IMG/VR virus record: IMGVR_UViG_3300049916_000766
Coordinates: 1-21,413 of that record
Length of the DNA: 21,413 nucleotides
Source of the DNA: a virus
Strand: one strand, 5' to 3'
Of the stretch, positions 6,423-12,232 are shown piece after piece. The translations under genes and the position numbers were made by a program. Positions within the stretch are counted from its first letter, which is position 1, and each line of letters opens with the position of its first letter. Under the pieces are notes generated by a model, which worked only from the letters and a program-made list of their open reading frames with translations, was not told where the DNA came from and did no database searches.

Positions 6423-7118
6423 TTAGAAGCTGAATGCTACACCAAAATCGGTAGTAGCTTCCCAAACTCCATTTGTACCATTAACGGTATCACTGTTAAG
6501 ATAGTTAACAGTTACGAATACTGATACTGGACCTGTCGTAGAAACACGAGCAAATCCAAGCGTGTAATCATAATCAAATTGTGTTTCAAACGTTTGACCA
6601 TACGCTGCTCCAATGGAAAGCGCAAAGGCCTCATTAGAATAAAGAGCATACTCTGTCGAGAGCTCTGCGCTATATTCACTATCTTCATTTGCTGATGCGG
6701 CAACTACTGCATCCAAACCAAATAGGTTTAGACCATACGCTGCTCCAACTTCAAACAAGCCGTCTCCAGCTTCAACAGTTGAATATTCGCCATAAACACC
6801 AAGCACACCAATAAAGGTGTTAAGTTCAGTGCCAACAGTTGCATAAACCTGATAGTCATCAGTGTTAACGTACTCAAGATCACCCACAAGTGAGAGACCT
6901 CCAATAACGCCTAAGTCTGTGCTTAGTTTTACGTATGCGGCATCATCTCCGGTGTAAGCACCAGTGTCAATACGTTTTTCGTATTGACCCACTTCGCTTT
7001 GAACCTCCCAAGTCTTTGCGACTTCTTGGGCTTCGGCTTTAGCACCGAAGAAGAATGAGTATGCAACGTAAAGTACTACTGCACCTACGATGTATTTAAT
7101 TATTGTTTTTTTATTCAT
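6423..7118 (-). CDS. Phage-encoded outer-membrane beta-barrel protein
   Basis: The 231-residue product begins with a Sec-type signal peptide: MNKK, a hydrophobic core (about 6-24) and an AxA-like cleavage site near AEA-Q (about residue 31). The mature part is about 200 residues of alternating polar and hydrophobic, aromatic- and glycine-rich strands (for example GLSLVGDLEYV, VYATVGTELN, FEVGAAYGLN), and ends in phenylalanine (GVAFSF), as outer-membrane barrel proteins do. By length an 8- to 10-strand barrel is likely. Lambda Lom is a known phage-encoded outer-membrane barrel, though I see no clear homology. Changing the surface of the infected cell, for example to block superinfection, is inference. 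The gene lies between Hsp20 and the ADP-ribosyltransferase in a late-promoter-rich island and lacks a Shine-Dalgarno sequence. Confidence 0.75.
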   Translation of the reverse strand: MNKKTIIKYIVGAVVLYVAYSFFFGAKAEAQEVAKTWEVQSEVGQYEKRIDTGAYTGDDAAYVKLSTDLGVIGGLSLVGDLEYVNTDDYQVYATVGTELNTFIGVLGVYGEYSTVEAGDGLFEVGAAYGLNLFGLDAVVAASANEDSEYSAELSTEYALYSNEAFALSIGAAYGQTFETQFDYDYTLGFARVSTTGPVSVFVTVNYLNSDTVNGTNGVWEATTDFGVAFSF

Positions 7119-7135
7119 ATTTGTTTTTGTTTGTT

Positions 7136-7169
7136 AAAAAGCACGAGAGTATGAATTACTCCCGTGCTT
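7136..7169 (-). terminator. Hairpin after hsp20: terminator or 5' end of the barrel mRNA
   Basis: A 13-bp stem (minus strand AAGCACGGGAGTA / TACTCTCGTGCTT, one G-U pair, loop ATTCA) is followed by a run of T at 7140-7136. This is the form of a rho-independent terminator for hsp20. A late-promoter-like AATAAATA (7181-7174) would also start RNA at about 7168, at the first base of this stem, so it may serve as a 5' hairpin for the barrel mRNA. Confidence 0.7.
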
Positions 7170-7173
7170 AGTC

Positions 7174-7181
7174 TATTTATT
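7174..7181 (-). promoter_or_regulatory. Possible late promoter for the outer-membrane barrel gene
   Basis: AATAAATA on the minus strand is one base off TATAAATA. The predicted start is 7168, giving a 50-base leader that opens directly with the 13-bp hairpin. No other promoter is visible upstream of the barrel gene. Confidence 0.4.
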
Positions 7182-7200
7182 CACCTAATGATTTAGGCTT

Positions 7201-7638
7201 TTATTCAGAAAGGAACTGAGGTTTCTCAGCACCAATCGTGAAACTTTTAGGCTTCTTTTCTTCTGGAATATTTTTTGCCAGATAGACAGAAAGAATACCA
7301 TCAACAAGTGCAACAGATTCAACTTCAACATATTCACTTAGTGTGAATGTTCTTTTGAATTTGCGTGTTGCAATACCTTTGTGAATGTATTCTTTATTGC
7401 CGTTCAGATCTACATCTTTGGATGCGATTGTAAGAACGTTTTCTTCTTGTTCAACGAATAAATCTTTTTCGTTGAAGCCTGCGACAGCAAGAGCAATTTC
7501 GTATTTGTCTTCGCCGTGATTCACAACATTGTGAGGTGGATAACCTTGTTGTTGTGATTGTAGTTTTTCAATTCTATCAAACATAGAATCGAAACCGATT
7601 GTCCAGGATTGGCCTGGCCATGTGTATGTATTTGTCAT
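7201..7638 (-). CDS. hsp20: Small heat-shock protein, Hsp20/IbpA-like
   Basis: The 145-residue product is an alpha-crystallin-type chaperone that holds unfolding proteins. The N-terminus (TIGFDSMFDRIEKL) and the YPPHNVV segment are like IbpA. The alpha-crystallin domain runs through YEIALAVAGFNEKDLFVEQEENVLTI, KGIATRKFKRTFTL and the A-L-V-D-G-I-L-S-V-Y-L strand typical of the family end. The ATG at 7638 is chosen over an upstream in-frame ATG (7692) because GGAGG lies 7 bases before it and because IbpA-like proteins begin there. Hsp20 is common in marine T4-like phages, often near the replication genes, and is thought to help assembly or folding during infection. A late promoter lies upstream. 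Confidence 0.93.
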   Translation of the reverse strand: MTNTYTWPGQSWTIGFDSMFDRIEKLQSQQQGYPPHNVVNHGEDKYEIALAVAGFNEKDLFVEQEENVLTIASKDVDLNGNKEYIHKGIATRKFKRTFTLSEYVEVESVALVDGILSVYLAKNIPEEKKPKSFTIGAEKPQFLSE

Positions 7639-7691
7639 TTGTTTTCCTCCGTTAGGCAGGTTATGTGTTGTGAGACCCCTAAGGCATCTCA

Positions 7692-7718
7692 TTTAAAGTA
7701 ACAGCGTGTTACCTTAAA
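7692..7718 (-). repeat. 5'-terminal hairpin of the predicted hsp20 late mRNA
   Basis: A stem of up to 12 bp (minus strand TTTAAGGTAACA / TGTTACTTTAAA, one G-U pair, loop CGC) begins at the predicted late start 7717. It follows the Ntn hydrolase stop but has no T-run, so I read it as a 5' mRNA stem-loop rather than a terminator. Confidence 0.55.
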
Positions 7719-7722
7719 AGTT

Positions 7723-7730
7723 TATTTATA
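7723..7730 (-). promoter_or_regulatory. T4-type late promoter for hsp20
   Basis: An exact TATAAATA on the minus strand, overlapping the last codons of the Ntn hydrolase gene. The predicted start near 7717 gives a 79-base leader that begins with a hairpin and ends with GGAGG before the ATG at 7638. Confidence 0.65.
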
Positions 7731-8658
7731 CGATTACTCTTACGCTTTTCGAGAATGTGCTATATTCTTTAAACGATAAGAGCTTTCGTGATGAAATTAT
7801 TTCAAAAAAGGTTTTTGCTTCAGGCCCGTTTAACTTATCATATTTAAATGTAACTGAAGAATAGATTGGTCGATAGTGAAGTGTTCTATCCTTTGGTGTC
7901 AAAAGCAATTGACCAGTTGTAACCATTTCAGCTTTCTTAGTATCACCAGTGCGAATAGGATTCATGAAAATATCTTTATCCGGTGTTTGCGCTAAAGCAT
8001 CGATTGCGTCTGTTGCTAATTTAAAGTCCGGCTTCATAAATTCTGTTGCGTACTTATACCGCATTTCAGAACTTTTTCGTGCGTATTTTAATTCTTCATC
8101 TTCAGGATCTTCCATATAACCAAGTTCTGGAATTAAAATGCCATGATTTGTTCTTACTGAAATTTCGTCATCTTTAAGTTTAACTAACTTATGAATAAAT
8201 TTACGTGGGTTTTCTTTAGTAGCATCTTCTTTACGTACTAAAAAACCACCTTCAATTAAGTAACAATCTTTTTCGTTAAATACATATGTACATCCAGAAA
8301 GTTCGTGTGCAATTAAAACTTTTGCCGCAGCTTCAGGTGTTTTTTCTAAAAGTGCTTTACGAATAGCTTTACCGTCAGGAGAATAATAACCATCAGCATT
8401 CCTACGAGCCATTCGTTGGTTAGTAATTTTATCACCTTCTTTTTCATCGCTCTTTACAGATAACGATGCGGATAAAACACACACGCCATATTCGTTTAAT
8501 CCTTCGGTCCAACGGCTTAGTTTATCGTCAATGTATAGACGCTGTAAACCTTCGCGATTGTTTTGCACAATCTCAACATCAGTTTGATAGTTGCGATCAC
8601 GATTCTTAATCCCAATCCAACCGCGATTTTTTAACTTTTTTACAGCTACTACACACAT
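7726..8658 (-). CDS. Ntn-type hydrolase (linear amide hydrolase/acyltransferase-like, Cys2 nucleophile)
   Basis: The 310-residue product starts MCVVAV, so removing Met would expose Cys2 as an N-terminal nucleophile. The segment WIGIKNRDRNYQTD places Asp21 and a nearby Arg where bile-salt hydrolase and penicillin V acylase (choloylglycine hydrolase family) have their conserved active-site residues. Later EGLNEYGVCVLSAS and VRTNHGILIPELGY match the strands and the N-H-G segment seen in such amidases. The family cleaves linear C-N amide bonds, including acyl-homoserine lactones in some members. The substrate here is unknown. The need for Cys at position 2 fixes the start. A late promoter lies so close that the mRNA would have one base before the ATG. 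It sits between regA and hsp20, an accessory position. Confidence 0.65.
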   Translation of the reverse strand: MCVVAVKKLKNRGWIGIKNRDRNYQTDVEIVQNNREGLQRLYIDDKLSRWTEGLNEYGVCVLSASLSVKSDEKEGDKITNQRMARRNADGYYSPDGKAIRKALLEKTPEAAAKVLIAHELSGCTYVFNEKDCYLIEGGFLVRKEDATKENPRKFIHKLVKLKDDEISVRTNHGILIPELGYMEDPEDEELKYARKSSEMRYKYATEFMKPDFKLATDAIDALAQTPDKDIFMNPIRTGDTKKAEMVTTGQLLLTPKDRTLHYRPIYSSVTFKYDKLNGPEAKTFFEIISSRKLLSFKEYSTFSKSVRVIV

Positions 8659-8664
8659 ATAATC

Positions 8665-8672
8665 TATTTATA
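8665..8672 (-). promoter_or_regulatory. T4-type late promoter for the Ntn hydrolase
   Basis: An exact TATAAATA on the minus strand between regA and the hydrolase. The predicted start is 8659, one base before the ATG at 8658. As for the ADP-ribosyltransferase, the element is followed by GAT and there is no Shine-Dalgarno sequence. Confidence 0.7.
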
Positions 8673-8675
8673 TGT

Positions 8676-9098
8676 TTAAACCTTTTTAACGTTACCTATT
8701 GAGTACTTTGATTCTAAATTCCATTCGCTTTTATCACGATGGGAAATAATTTTAATTTGCCGTAAAGATGTTTTTGGCTCTGCTTGATTTTCGTCGACCA
8801 CTGTAAGTAAGCCCCAATCAGATAAAAGTGTTGTAATGGTGTTTCGACGTCCAATATCATCTTCACTGAAATTTGAAGGTTTTCCATCAAGCATAAAAAG
8901 TTCTTTAAAATGGACGATAAAGTATCGCCCTTGTTTATGCAGAATATGACAACTTTGATAAAGCGTGTTATGATCTTTCTTTGAAGCTACTCCTATACGA
9001 GTAAGAGTTTCCTTGATCTTAAGGAAGTCATCGGGTTCATTTAGTGTTACCTCCAACATATCTGAAGGTGTCCATTCAATTGGTGTTTGTATTTGCAT
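8676..9098 (-). CDS. regA: RegA translational repressor
   Basis: The product matches T4 RegA, an RNA-binding protein that blocks initiation on many early phage mRNAs by covering AU-rich start regions, including replication genes and its own. The segment MLEVTLNEPDDFLKIKETLTRIG aligns with the T4 N-terminus. YQSCHILHKQGRYFIVHFKELFMLDG is nearly the same as in T4, and EWNLESKYSIGN matches the T4 C-terminus. Compared with T4 there are 13 extra N-terminal residues (MQIQTPIEWTPSD). Either they are a real extension or translation begins at the internal ATG at 9059. Neither start has a strong Shine-Dalgarno sequence. The gene keeps the T4 order 44-62-regA but is separated from gp43 by the accessory island. 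A late promoter precedes it. Confidence 0.95.
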   Translation of the reverse strand: MQIQTPIEWTPSDMLEVTLNEPDDFLKIKETLTRIGVASKKDHNTLYQSCHILHKQGRYFIVHFKELFMLDGKPSNFSEDDIGRRNTITTLLSDWGLLTVVDENQAEPKTSLRQIKIISHRDKSEWNLESKYSIGNVKKV

Positions 9099-9120
9099 AA
9101 TTTATTTCATTGTAAAAAAG

Positions 9121-9128
9121 TATTTATA
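9121..9128 (-). promoter_or_regulatory. T4-type late promoter before regA
   Basis: An exact TATAAATA on the minus strand in the 48-base gap between gp62 and regA. The predicted start near 9115 leaves a 17-base leader. That leader contains a minimal upstream frame, ATG-AAA-TAA (9110-9102), three bases before the regA ATG. Confidence 0.6.
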
Positions 9129-9146
9129 CAAATCGCAACTTACGCA

Positions 9147-9581
9147 TCATCTTCCTCCTTTGTTAAGTGTGTTATGTAATTGCTTTATACTTACCTTTGT
9201 AAAAAGAGGGTAAACAGATTCAGCCTTTTCTTGTGAATAATTATAATACTCTTGAATCGCCTTTATGTCTTCAGACGACTTTGCTTTTTTACCCCACTTA
9301 GAAAACCTCTTTTTTGGTGTTACGATATTGCGATAAAAGTCGTATTGCATTCTTGCTGGAAGATTGTTTTTTATGTTCATTTCATTAGCAAACAATGCTG
9401 TGTCTTTGAAGTAAGACAACCCTCGATTAATAACAAATGCAACGTATTGTTTATCAGCTGCATCAGGATTAGATGTTTCAAGTGAATCATCAGCAGTACA
9501 ATCTTCTAAAAGGTGTTTACCTTTTCTTCCTTCATTAATAGACTTTATGAAGTCAAATGGCGATAGCTTTTTTACTTCCAT
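9147..9581 (-). CDS. 62: Clamp-loader small subunit (gp62-like)
   Basis: The 144-residue protein sits between gp44 and regA, as gp62 does in T4, and has the features of the shorter marine gp62 type: PFDFIKSINEG near the start, then FVINRGLSYFKDTALFANEMN, LPARMQYDFYRNIV, KKRFSKWGKK and EYYNYSQEKAESVYPLF. One copy joins four gp44 subunits to load the gp45 clamp at primer ends. T4 gp62 is 187 residues, so this form lacks part of the T4 protein. Its ATG overlaps the end of gp44 by 10 bases, consistent with the coupled 44-62 translation known in T4. Identification rests as much on position as on sequence. Confidence 0.88.
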   Translation of the reverse strand: MEVKKLSPFDFIKSINEGRKGKHLLEDCTADDSLETSNPDAADKQYVAFVINRGLSYFKDTALFANEMNIKNNLPARMQYDFYRNIVTPKKRFSKWGKKAKSSEDIKAIQEYYNYSQEKAESVYPLFTKVSIKQLHNTLNKGGR

Positions 9582-10516
9582 TCTGATGATGCCATGATTT
9601 CAGTTAGACATGCAACAGTGTTGAGTTCCTTATCTGCTACGAATGCTGCCTTGTATTGGTAATCGGCAAGGACAAGAATAATTGCAGGAATAGAATGAGG
9701 ACTTGCGAAGTCGTAAAGTGTATCATAGATTCTACGGAAAATGACAGACGAATCAATATCGCTATTGTTAGTTACCCAACTGCGCATGTTTTTAAAGTCT
9801 TTGTCTTTTAAGTTCTTTACTAGCGCTGAGATGTTTTGGTCCGATAGACCAATCAATATGTCTGAAGTGATTTGACCTGATGACGAATAGCGTTGACACT
9901 CGTTGATTACACGACGCCAATCAGGAGCATAGCGCATAATCAATTCAGCGAGTATTTTATTGTTATAGTCAACCTCTTCAGTTTCAAGAATGGTTTGCAT
10001 TCTTTTCATGAATTGCGCTGCAAGTTCAGCAAGTTGTTTTTTAGTCGTGTTGAATTCAATTACTGAACACCTTGAGTGAAGAGGTTCAATAATACGATTC
10101 TTAAAGTTACACGTAAGAATGAATCTGCAATTCGAACTGAACTCTTCAATGAAACCACGTAACGCTGGTTGAGTTGACTGAGCATTCAAATAATCAGCCT
10201 CATCTAAAATGACAACTTTATAGTTACCACCATTTAATGAAACGGTAGATGCAAATTGCTTGATAGTCGAACGCAGTGTATCAATGTTGCCTGATTCAGA
10301 AGCGTTAATAAGTAGGTAATCTAAGTCAAGTTCATTACACAGTGCACGGGCAACTGTAGTTTTACCTAGACCTGCAGAACCAGTGAGCAGCATGTTGTGC
10401 ATTTCACCGGTGTCTACGATTTGTTGAAAAGTCTTTTTCAGACTTGTCGGAAGAATACAATCTTCGATAGTTTGTGGGCGATACTTTTCAACCCATAAGA
10501 ATTCTGTTTTTGTCAT
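9572..10516 (-). CDS. 44: Clamp-loader ATPase (gp44-like, AAA+)
   Basis: The 314-residue product is the AAA+ motor of the clamp loader. It shows EKYRPQTIEDCILP at the N-terminus, Walker A LLTGSAGLGKTTVARAL, Walker B VVILDEADYLN, and the arginine-finger SRC motif LHSRCSVIEF, all aligning with T4 gp44. The C-terminus (TEIMASSEWK) resembles the T4 end. The start is set at 10516 rather than an in-frame ATG at 10555. The protein then begins MTKTEFLWVEKYRP, as expected from the family, and a consensus promoter puts the RNA 5' end exactly on that ATG. The gene heads the 44-62-regA transcription unit. Confidence 0.96.
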   Translation of the reverse strand: MTKTEFLWVEKYRPQTIEDCILPTSLKKTFQQIVDTGEMHNMLLTGSAGLGKTTVARALCNELDLDYLLINASESGNIDTLRSTIKQFASTVSLNGGNYKVVILDEADYLNAQSTQPALRGFIEEFSSNCRFILTCNFKNRIIEPLHSRCSVIEFNTTKKQLAELAAQFMKRMQTILETEEVDYNNKILAELIMRYAPDWRRVINECQRYSSSGQITSDILIGLSDQNISALVKNLKDKDFKNMRSWVTNNSDIDSSVIFRRIYDTLYDFASPHSIPAIILVLADYQYKAAFVADKELNTVACLTEIMASSEWK

Positions 10517-10551
10517 AATATAATTATACTCTAAGATAGAGTATTTGTAAA
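10516..10551 (-). promoter_or_regulatory. Early-type promoter for gp44 (leaderless)
   Basis: TTTACA (10551-10546), 17 bases, CTTAGAG and TATAAT (10528-10523) on the minus strand. The predicted start is 10516, the A of the ATG. The stretch from the -10 to the ATG is nearly the same as at gp43, so a shared RegA-type operator in read-through RNA is possible. Confidence 0.7.
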
Positions 10552-10607
10552 TCAAAAGGGTTGAGCAGTTTTTTTCAAAACCGACATACTCAGGTCGTGG
10601 CTTTCAA

Positions 10608-10907
10608 CTACTCAGAGGTTTCCTCAGTCACCTCTGCGCCATCAGTAGCTGCTTCATCACCGGCGGCTTCTTCGCCGTCTTTTTCTTCTTCTTTAGGCGT
10701 GTAGAATTCGACGAAGGCTGCAACACGATCTCGGATGGCGCCAACGGAACTGAGTTCAGCTCCTTTAAACGCGCCGCGTGTGGATGCAACGTCGATGATT
10801 TGCAAAATTGCACCAAAGTCTCCAATGTTTACTTCAGGCGCTTGTGCTTCTTGTACTTCTTGTGTTTCTTCACTCATGTTTTTACTTTTTTTAGGTCTAT
10901 TTGGCAT
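10608..10907 (-). CDS. Conserved-looking acidic phage protein downstream of gp45
   Basis: The 99-residue protein has a compact core (IGDFGAILQIIDVASTRGAFKGAELSSVGAIRDRVAAFVEFY) between a short basic N-terminus and an acidic, low-complexity tail of E, D, G and A. The core pattern (I-D-V-A-S-x-R-G-A-F-x-x-x-E-L-S-x-V-G) is one I associate with small hypothetical proteins of marine T4-like phages. No function is known to me. The ATG at 10907 lies four bases after the gp45 stop, and GGAAA near the end of gp45 may act as a weak Shine-Dalgarno sequence. A second in-frame ATG (10877) would remove the basic ten residues. An internal late promoter in gp45 may add late expression. Confidence 0.75.
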   Translation of the reverse strand: MPNRPKKSKNMSEETQEVQEAQAPEVNIGDFGAILQIIDVASTRGAFKGAELSSVGAIRDRVAAFVEFYTPKEEEKDGEEAAGDEAATDGAEVTEETSE

Positions 10908-10910
10908 AAT

Positions 10911-11591
10911 TTATTCATTTCCAAATGTAGAATTCTTTTCTAAAGCGATCCAATATTCTACAGGATTATTATTTATACGTTCCCAATGCGATATAAGCTT
11001 AGAACTTACTGCAACATTGTAATCACCAGGAATAAGCTTAAGATTAGCGATTAAGAATTGAAAGTCAAAAACAGCGTTACCAATATAATCATTTGTTTTA
11101 ATTCGAAAAGTATTAGCAGATGAATTGTTGGGATCTCTTACTTCAAAACAAAGATTATCATCACCTTCAGTTGCTGTGATTGAAACAACAGGATGACCAA
11201 GTGCTCCACCGGCTTTACGTATTTGACTAATTAGATCATCAGTAATAGTAATATTAACTTCAGCATCAGGCATATTGACGCCTTTTTCAGGTGCTGTTAA
11301 TATAGACTTATCAGCATATCGATAAGTGATGGAAGAAGTCGGCGACTCCATAACAACTGAATCATCACCAAATACTAAATCTGCATCTTCAATCAACGAA
11401 TGCGCTGAAAGAAATTCATTTAAATCATAGATGCCAAATTCTTTTGGAAATGTTTCAGTGACAGTTGTAGACGCCATGATGTTTTTAGCTTCTGCAATTG
11501 TTGACAACTTATTACCTTCGTTAACAACGAGGTTTGGATTAATGGCTGAAAAGTTTTTCAGCACTTCTAACGTTTCTTTACTAATTTTCAT
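10911..11591 (-). CDS. 45: DNA polymerase sliding clamp (gp45-like)
   Basis: The 226-residue product aligns along its length with T4 gp45 (228 residues), the trimeric clamp that tethers gp43 and, in T4, activates late transcription with gp55 and gp33. Matching segments include MKISKETLEVLKNFSAIN at the start, FGIYDLNEFL, an ITITDDLISQIRKA helix, FDFQFLIANLKLIPGDYNVAVSSK and YWIALEKNS near the end. The start is fixed by the alignment and by a promoter whose predicted start (11592) leaves a one-base leader. The presence of TATAAATA promoters and gp55 in this window suggests that the clamp has the same late-transcription role here. Confidence 0.95.
   Translation of the reverse strand: MKISKETLEVLKNFSAINPNLVVNEGNKLSTIAEAKNIMASTTVTETFPKEFGIYDLNEFLSAHSLIEDADLVFGDDSVVMESPTSSITYRYADKSILTAPEKGVNMPDAEVNITITDDLISQIRKAGGALGHPVVSITATEGDDNLCFEVRDPNNSSANTFRIKTNDYIGNAVFDFQFLIANLKLIPGDYNVAVSSKLISHWERINNNPVEYWIALEKNSTFGNE
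10970..10977 (-). promoter_or_regulatory. Possible internal late promoter in gp45
   Basis: An exact TATAAATA on the minus strand inside the gp45 C-terminal coding region. The predicted start near 10964 lies 57 bases before the 99-residue gene. The 5' end of this RNA could form an 8-bp stem (TGTAGAAT/ATTCTACA) with a 21-base loop. Being inside coding sequence, it may be chance. Confidence 0.4.
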
Positions 11592-11627
11592 AATATCTAT
11601 TATACCTCAGGTTTTGTGTTTTGTACA
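11592..11627 (-). promoter_or_regulatory. Early-type promoter for gp45
   Basis: TGTACA (11627-11622), 17 bases, TATAAT (11604-11599) on the minus strand, followed by AGAT. The predicted start 11592 leaves one base before the ATG. The element overlaps the 3' end of the DUF5664-type gene. Confidence 0.75.
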
Positions 11628-11962
11628 TAATAAAATTCAACTAAAAACATCATACAACATATTGCGTGAGCTCCATGATGAATGCCGGTTTCGTCGTCGA
11701 AAGTTTCGCCTTTTTGTAAGGCCCAAAGGTGACGTTGCGCTGCAGCAAAATAACGATCGTTAATATTGTCAAGCTTTTTCCAATTGTGTCTATCATACTT
11801 TTTTGCACCAATGGTTAATACCTTAACAGCGTCTTCTAAAGCGTTAGGAGGAATTAGGCTATAGTCAGGCTTGTCTTCGTCAAACTTAATACCTCCATTC
11901 GAAGATTTTTTCTTCGCGAACTTTGCCTTCATTTTCCACTCCTTTAGTTTATCTTCTGTCAT
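11600..11962 (-). CDS. DUF5664-type protein (putative dATP/dGTP diphosphohydrolase-related)
   Basis: The 120-residue product carries the pattern I associate with Pfam DUF5664, annotated in databases as an N-terminal dATP/dGTP diphosphohydrolase domain: KFDEDKPDYSLIPPNALEDAVKVLTIGAKKYDRHNWKKL, then AAQRHLWALQKGETFDDETGIHHGAHAICCMMFLVEFY. The conserved R-H, G-E, D-E-x-G and H-x-x-H residues are all present, consistent with a helical, metal-binding nucleotide hydrolase. A dNTP-pool role is inference. The ATG overlaps the stop of the preceding 55-codon ORF by one base (TAATG), so translation is coupled. Another in-frame ATG lies ten codons downstream. Confidence 0.75.
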   Translation of the reverse strand: MTEDKLKEWKMKAKFAKKKSSNGGIKFDEDKPDYSLIPPNALEDAVKVLTIGAKKYDRHNWKKLDNINDRYFAAAQRHLWALQKGETFDDETGIHHGAHAICCMMFLVEFYYVQNTKPEV

Positions 11963-12129
11963 TACTTTCTTTTTTCTTTATTGTTCTTAATGGCTTTATC
12001 AATTTTAGGAGTTACCATCCTTTGAACTGTTTCATTAAAAACCATTGGTCCAGATGAACGACCTAATAGTTTTCTTTTACTTGGATTTGGCGCTCTTAGA
12101 TCTGCACCTGGTTTTAATGTTTTACTCAT
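11962..12129 (-). CDS. Small basic protein (55 residues)
   Basis: An ATG at 12129 opens a frame of 55 codons ending in TAA at 11964-11962. The product (start MSKTLKPGADLRAPNPSKRK, end KNNKEKRK) is strongly basic with no membrane segment. The stop and the next ATG share a base (TAATG), as at gp47/gp46 and other certain genes here, which is good evidence that it is translated. Family and function are not recognised. Its basic ends suggest nucleic-acid contact, but that is only inference. No promoter is visible between it and the terminator upstream. Confidence 0.6.
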   Translation of the reverse strand: MSKTLKPGADLRAPNPSKRKLLGRSSGPMVFNETVQRMVTPKIDKAIKNNKEKRK

Positions 12130-12145
12130 AATATGTTTAGTGTTA

Positions 12146-12190
12146 TATAAAAAAGTTGCCTACCGTTAAGTTATGACGCTTAACGGTAGG
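12146..12190 (-). terminator. Rho-independent terminator after cobS-like
   Basis: A perfect 12-bp stem (minus strand CCTACCGTTAAG / CTTAACGGTAGG, 8-base loop) is followed after CAAC by a run of six T. It is the strongest terminator in the window and ends the CobS-like transcript. A second, weaker TTGCG/CGCAA hairpin lies between it and the stop codon. Confidence 0.85.
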
Positions 12191-12232
12191 ACTTTAGGTT
12201 AGGTTATGACTTGCGATCTCCACCGCAAAGTG

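Noticed and set aside
7201-7692. Upstream ATG at 7692 as the hsp20 start
   Set aside because: It would add 18 residues unlike IbpA proteins, while the ATG at 7638 has GGAGG at good spacing.
7726-7790. LLSFKEYSTF at the C-terminus of the Ntn hydrolase as a second capsid-targeting peptide
   Set aside because: The known T4 signals are N-terminal and end in a protease site. This one is C-terminal and has none, so the similarity to MQSFSEYL is likely chance.
9572-10555. Upstream ATG at 10555 as the gp44 start
   Set aside because: It would lie upstream of the -35 of the consensus promoter, and the extra residues have no counterpart in T4 gp44.
10517-10607. Terminator between the 99-residue gene and gp44
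   Set aside because: Only 4- to 6-bp interrupted stems can be drawn, and the A/T runs are on the wrong side for a leftward terminator. The spacer holds the gp44 promoter.
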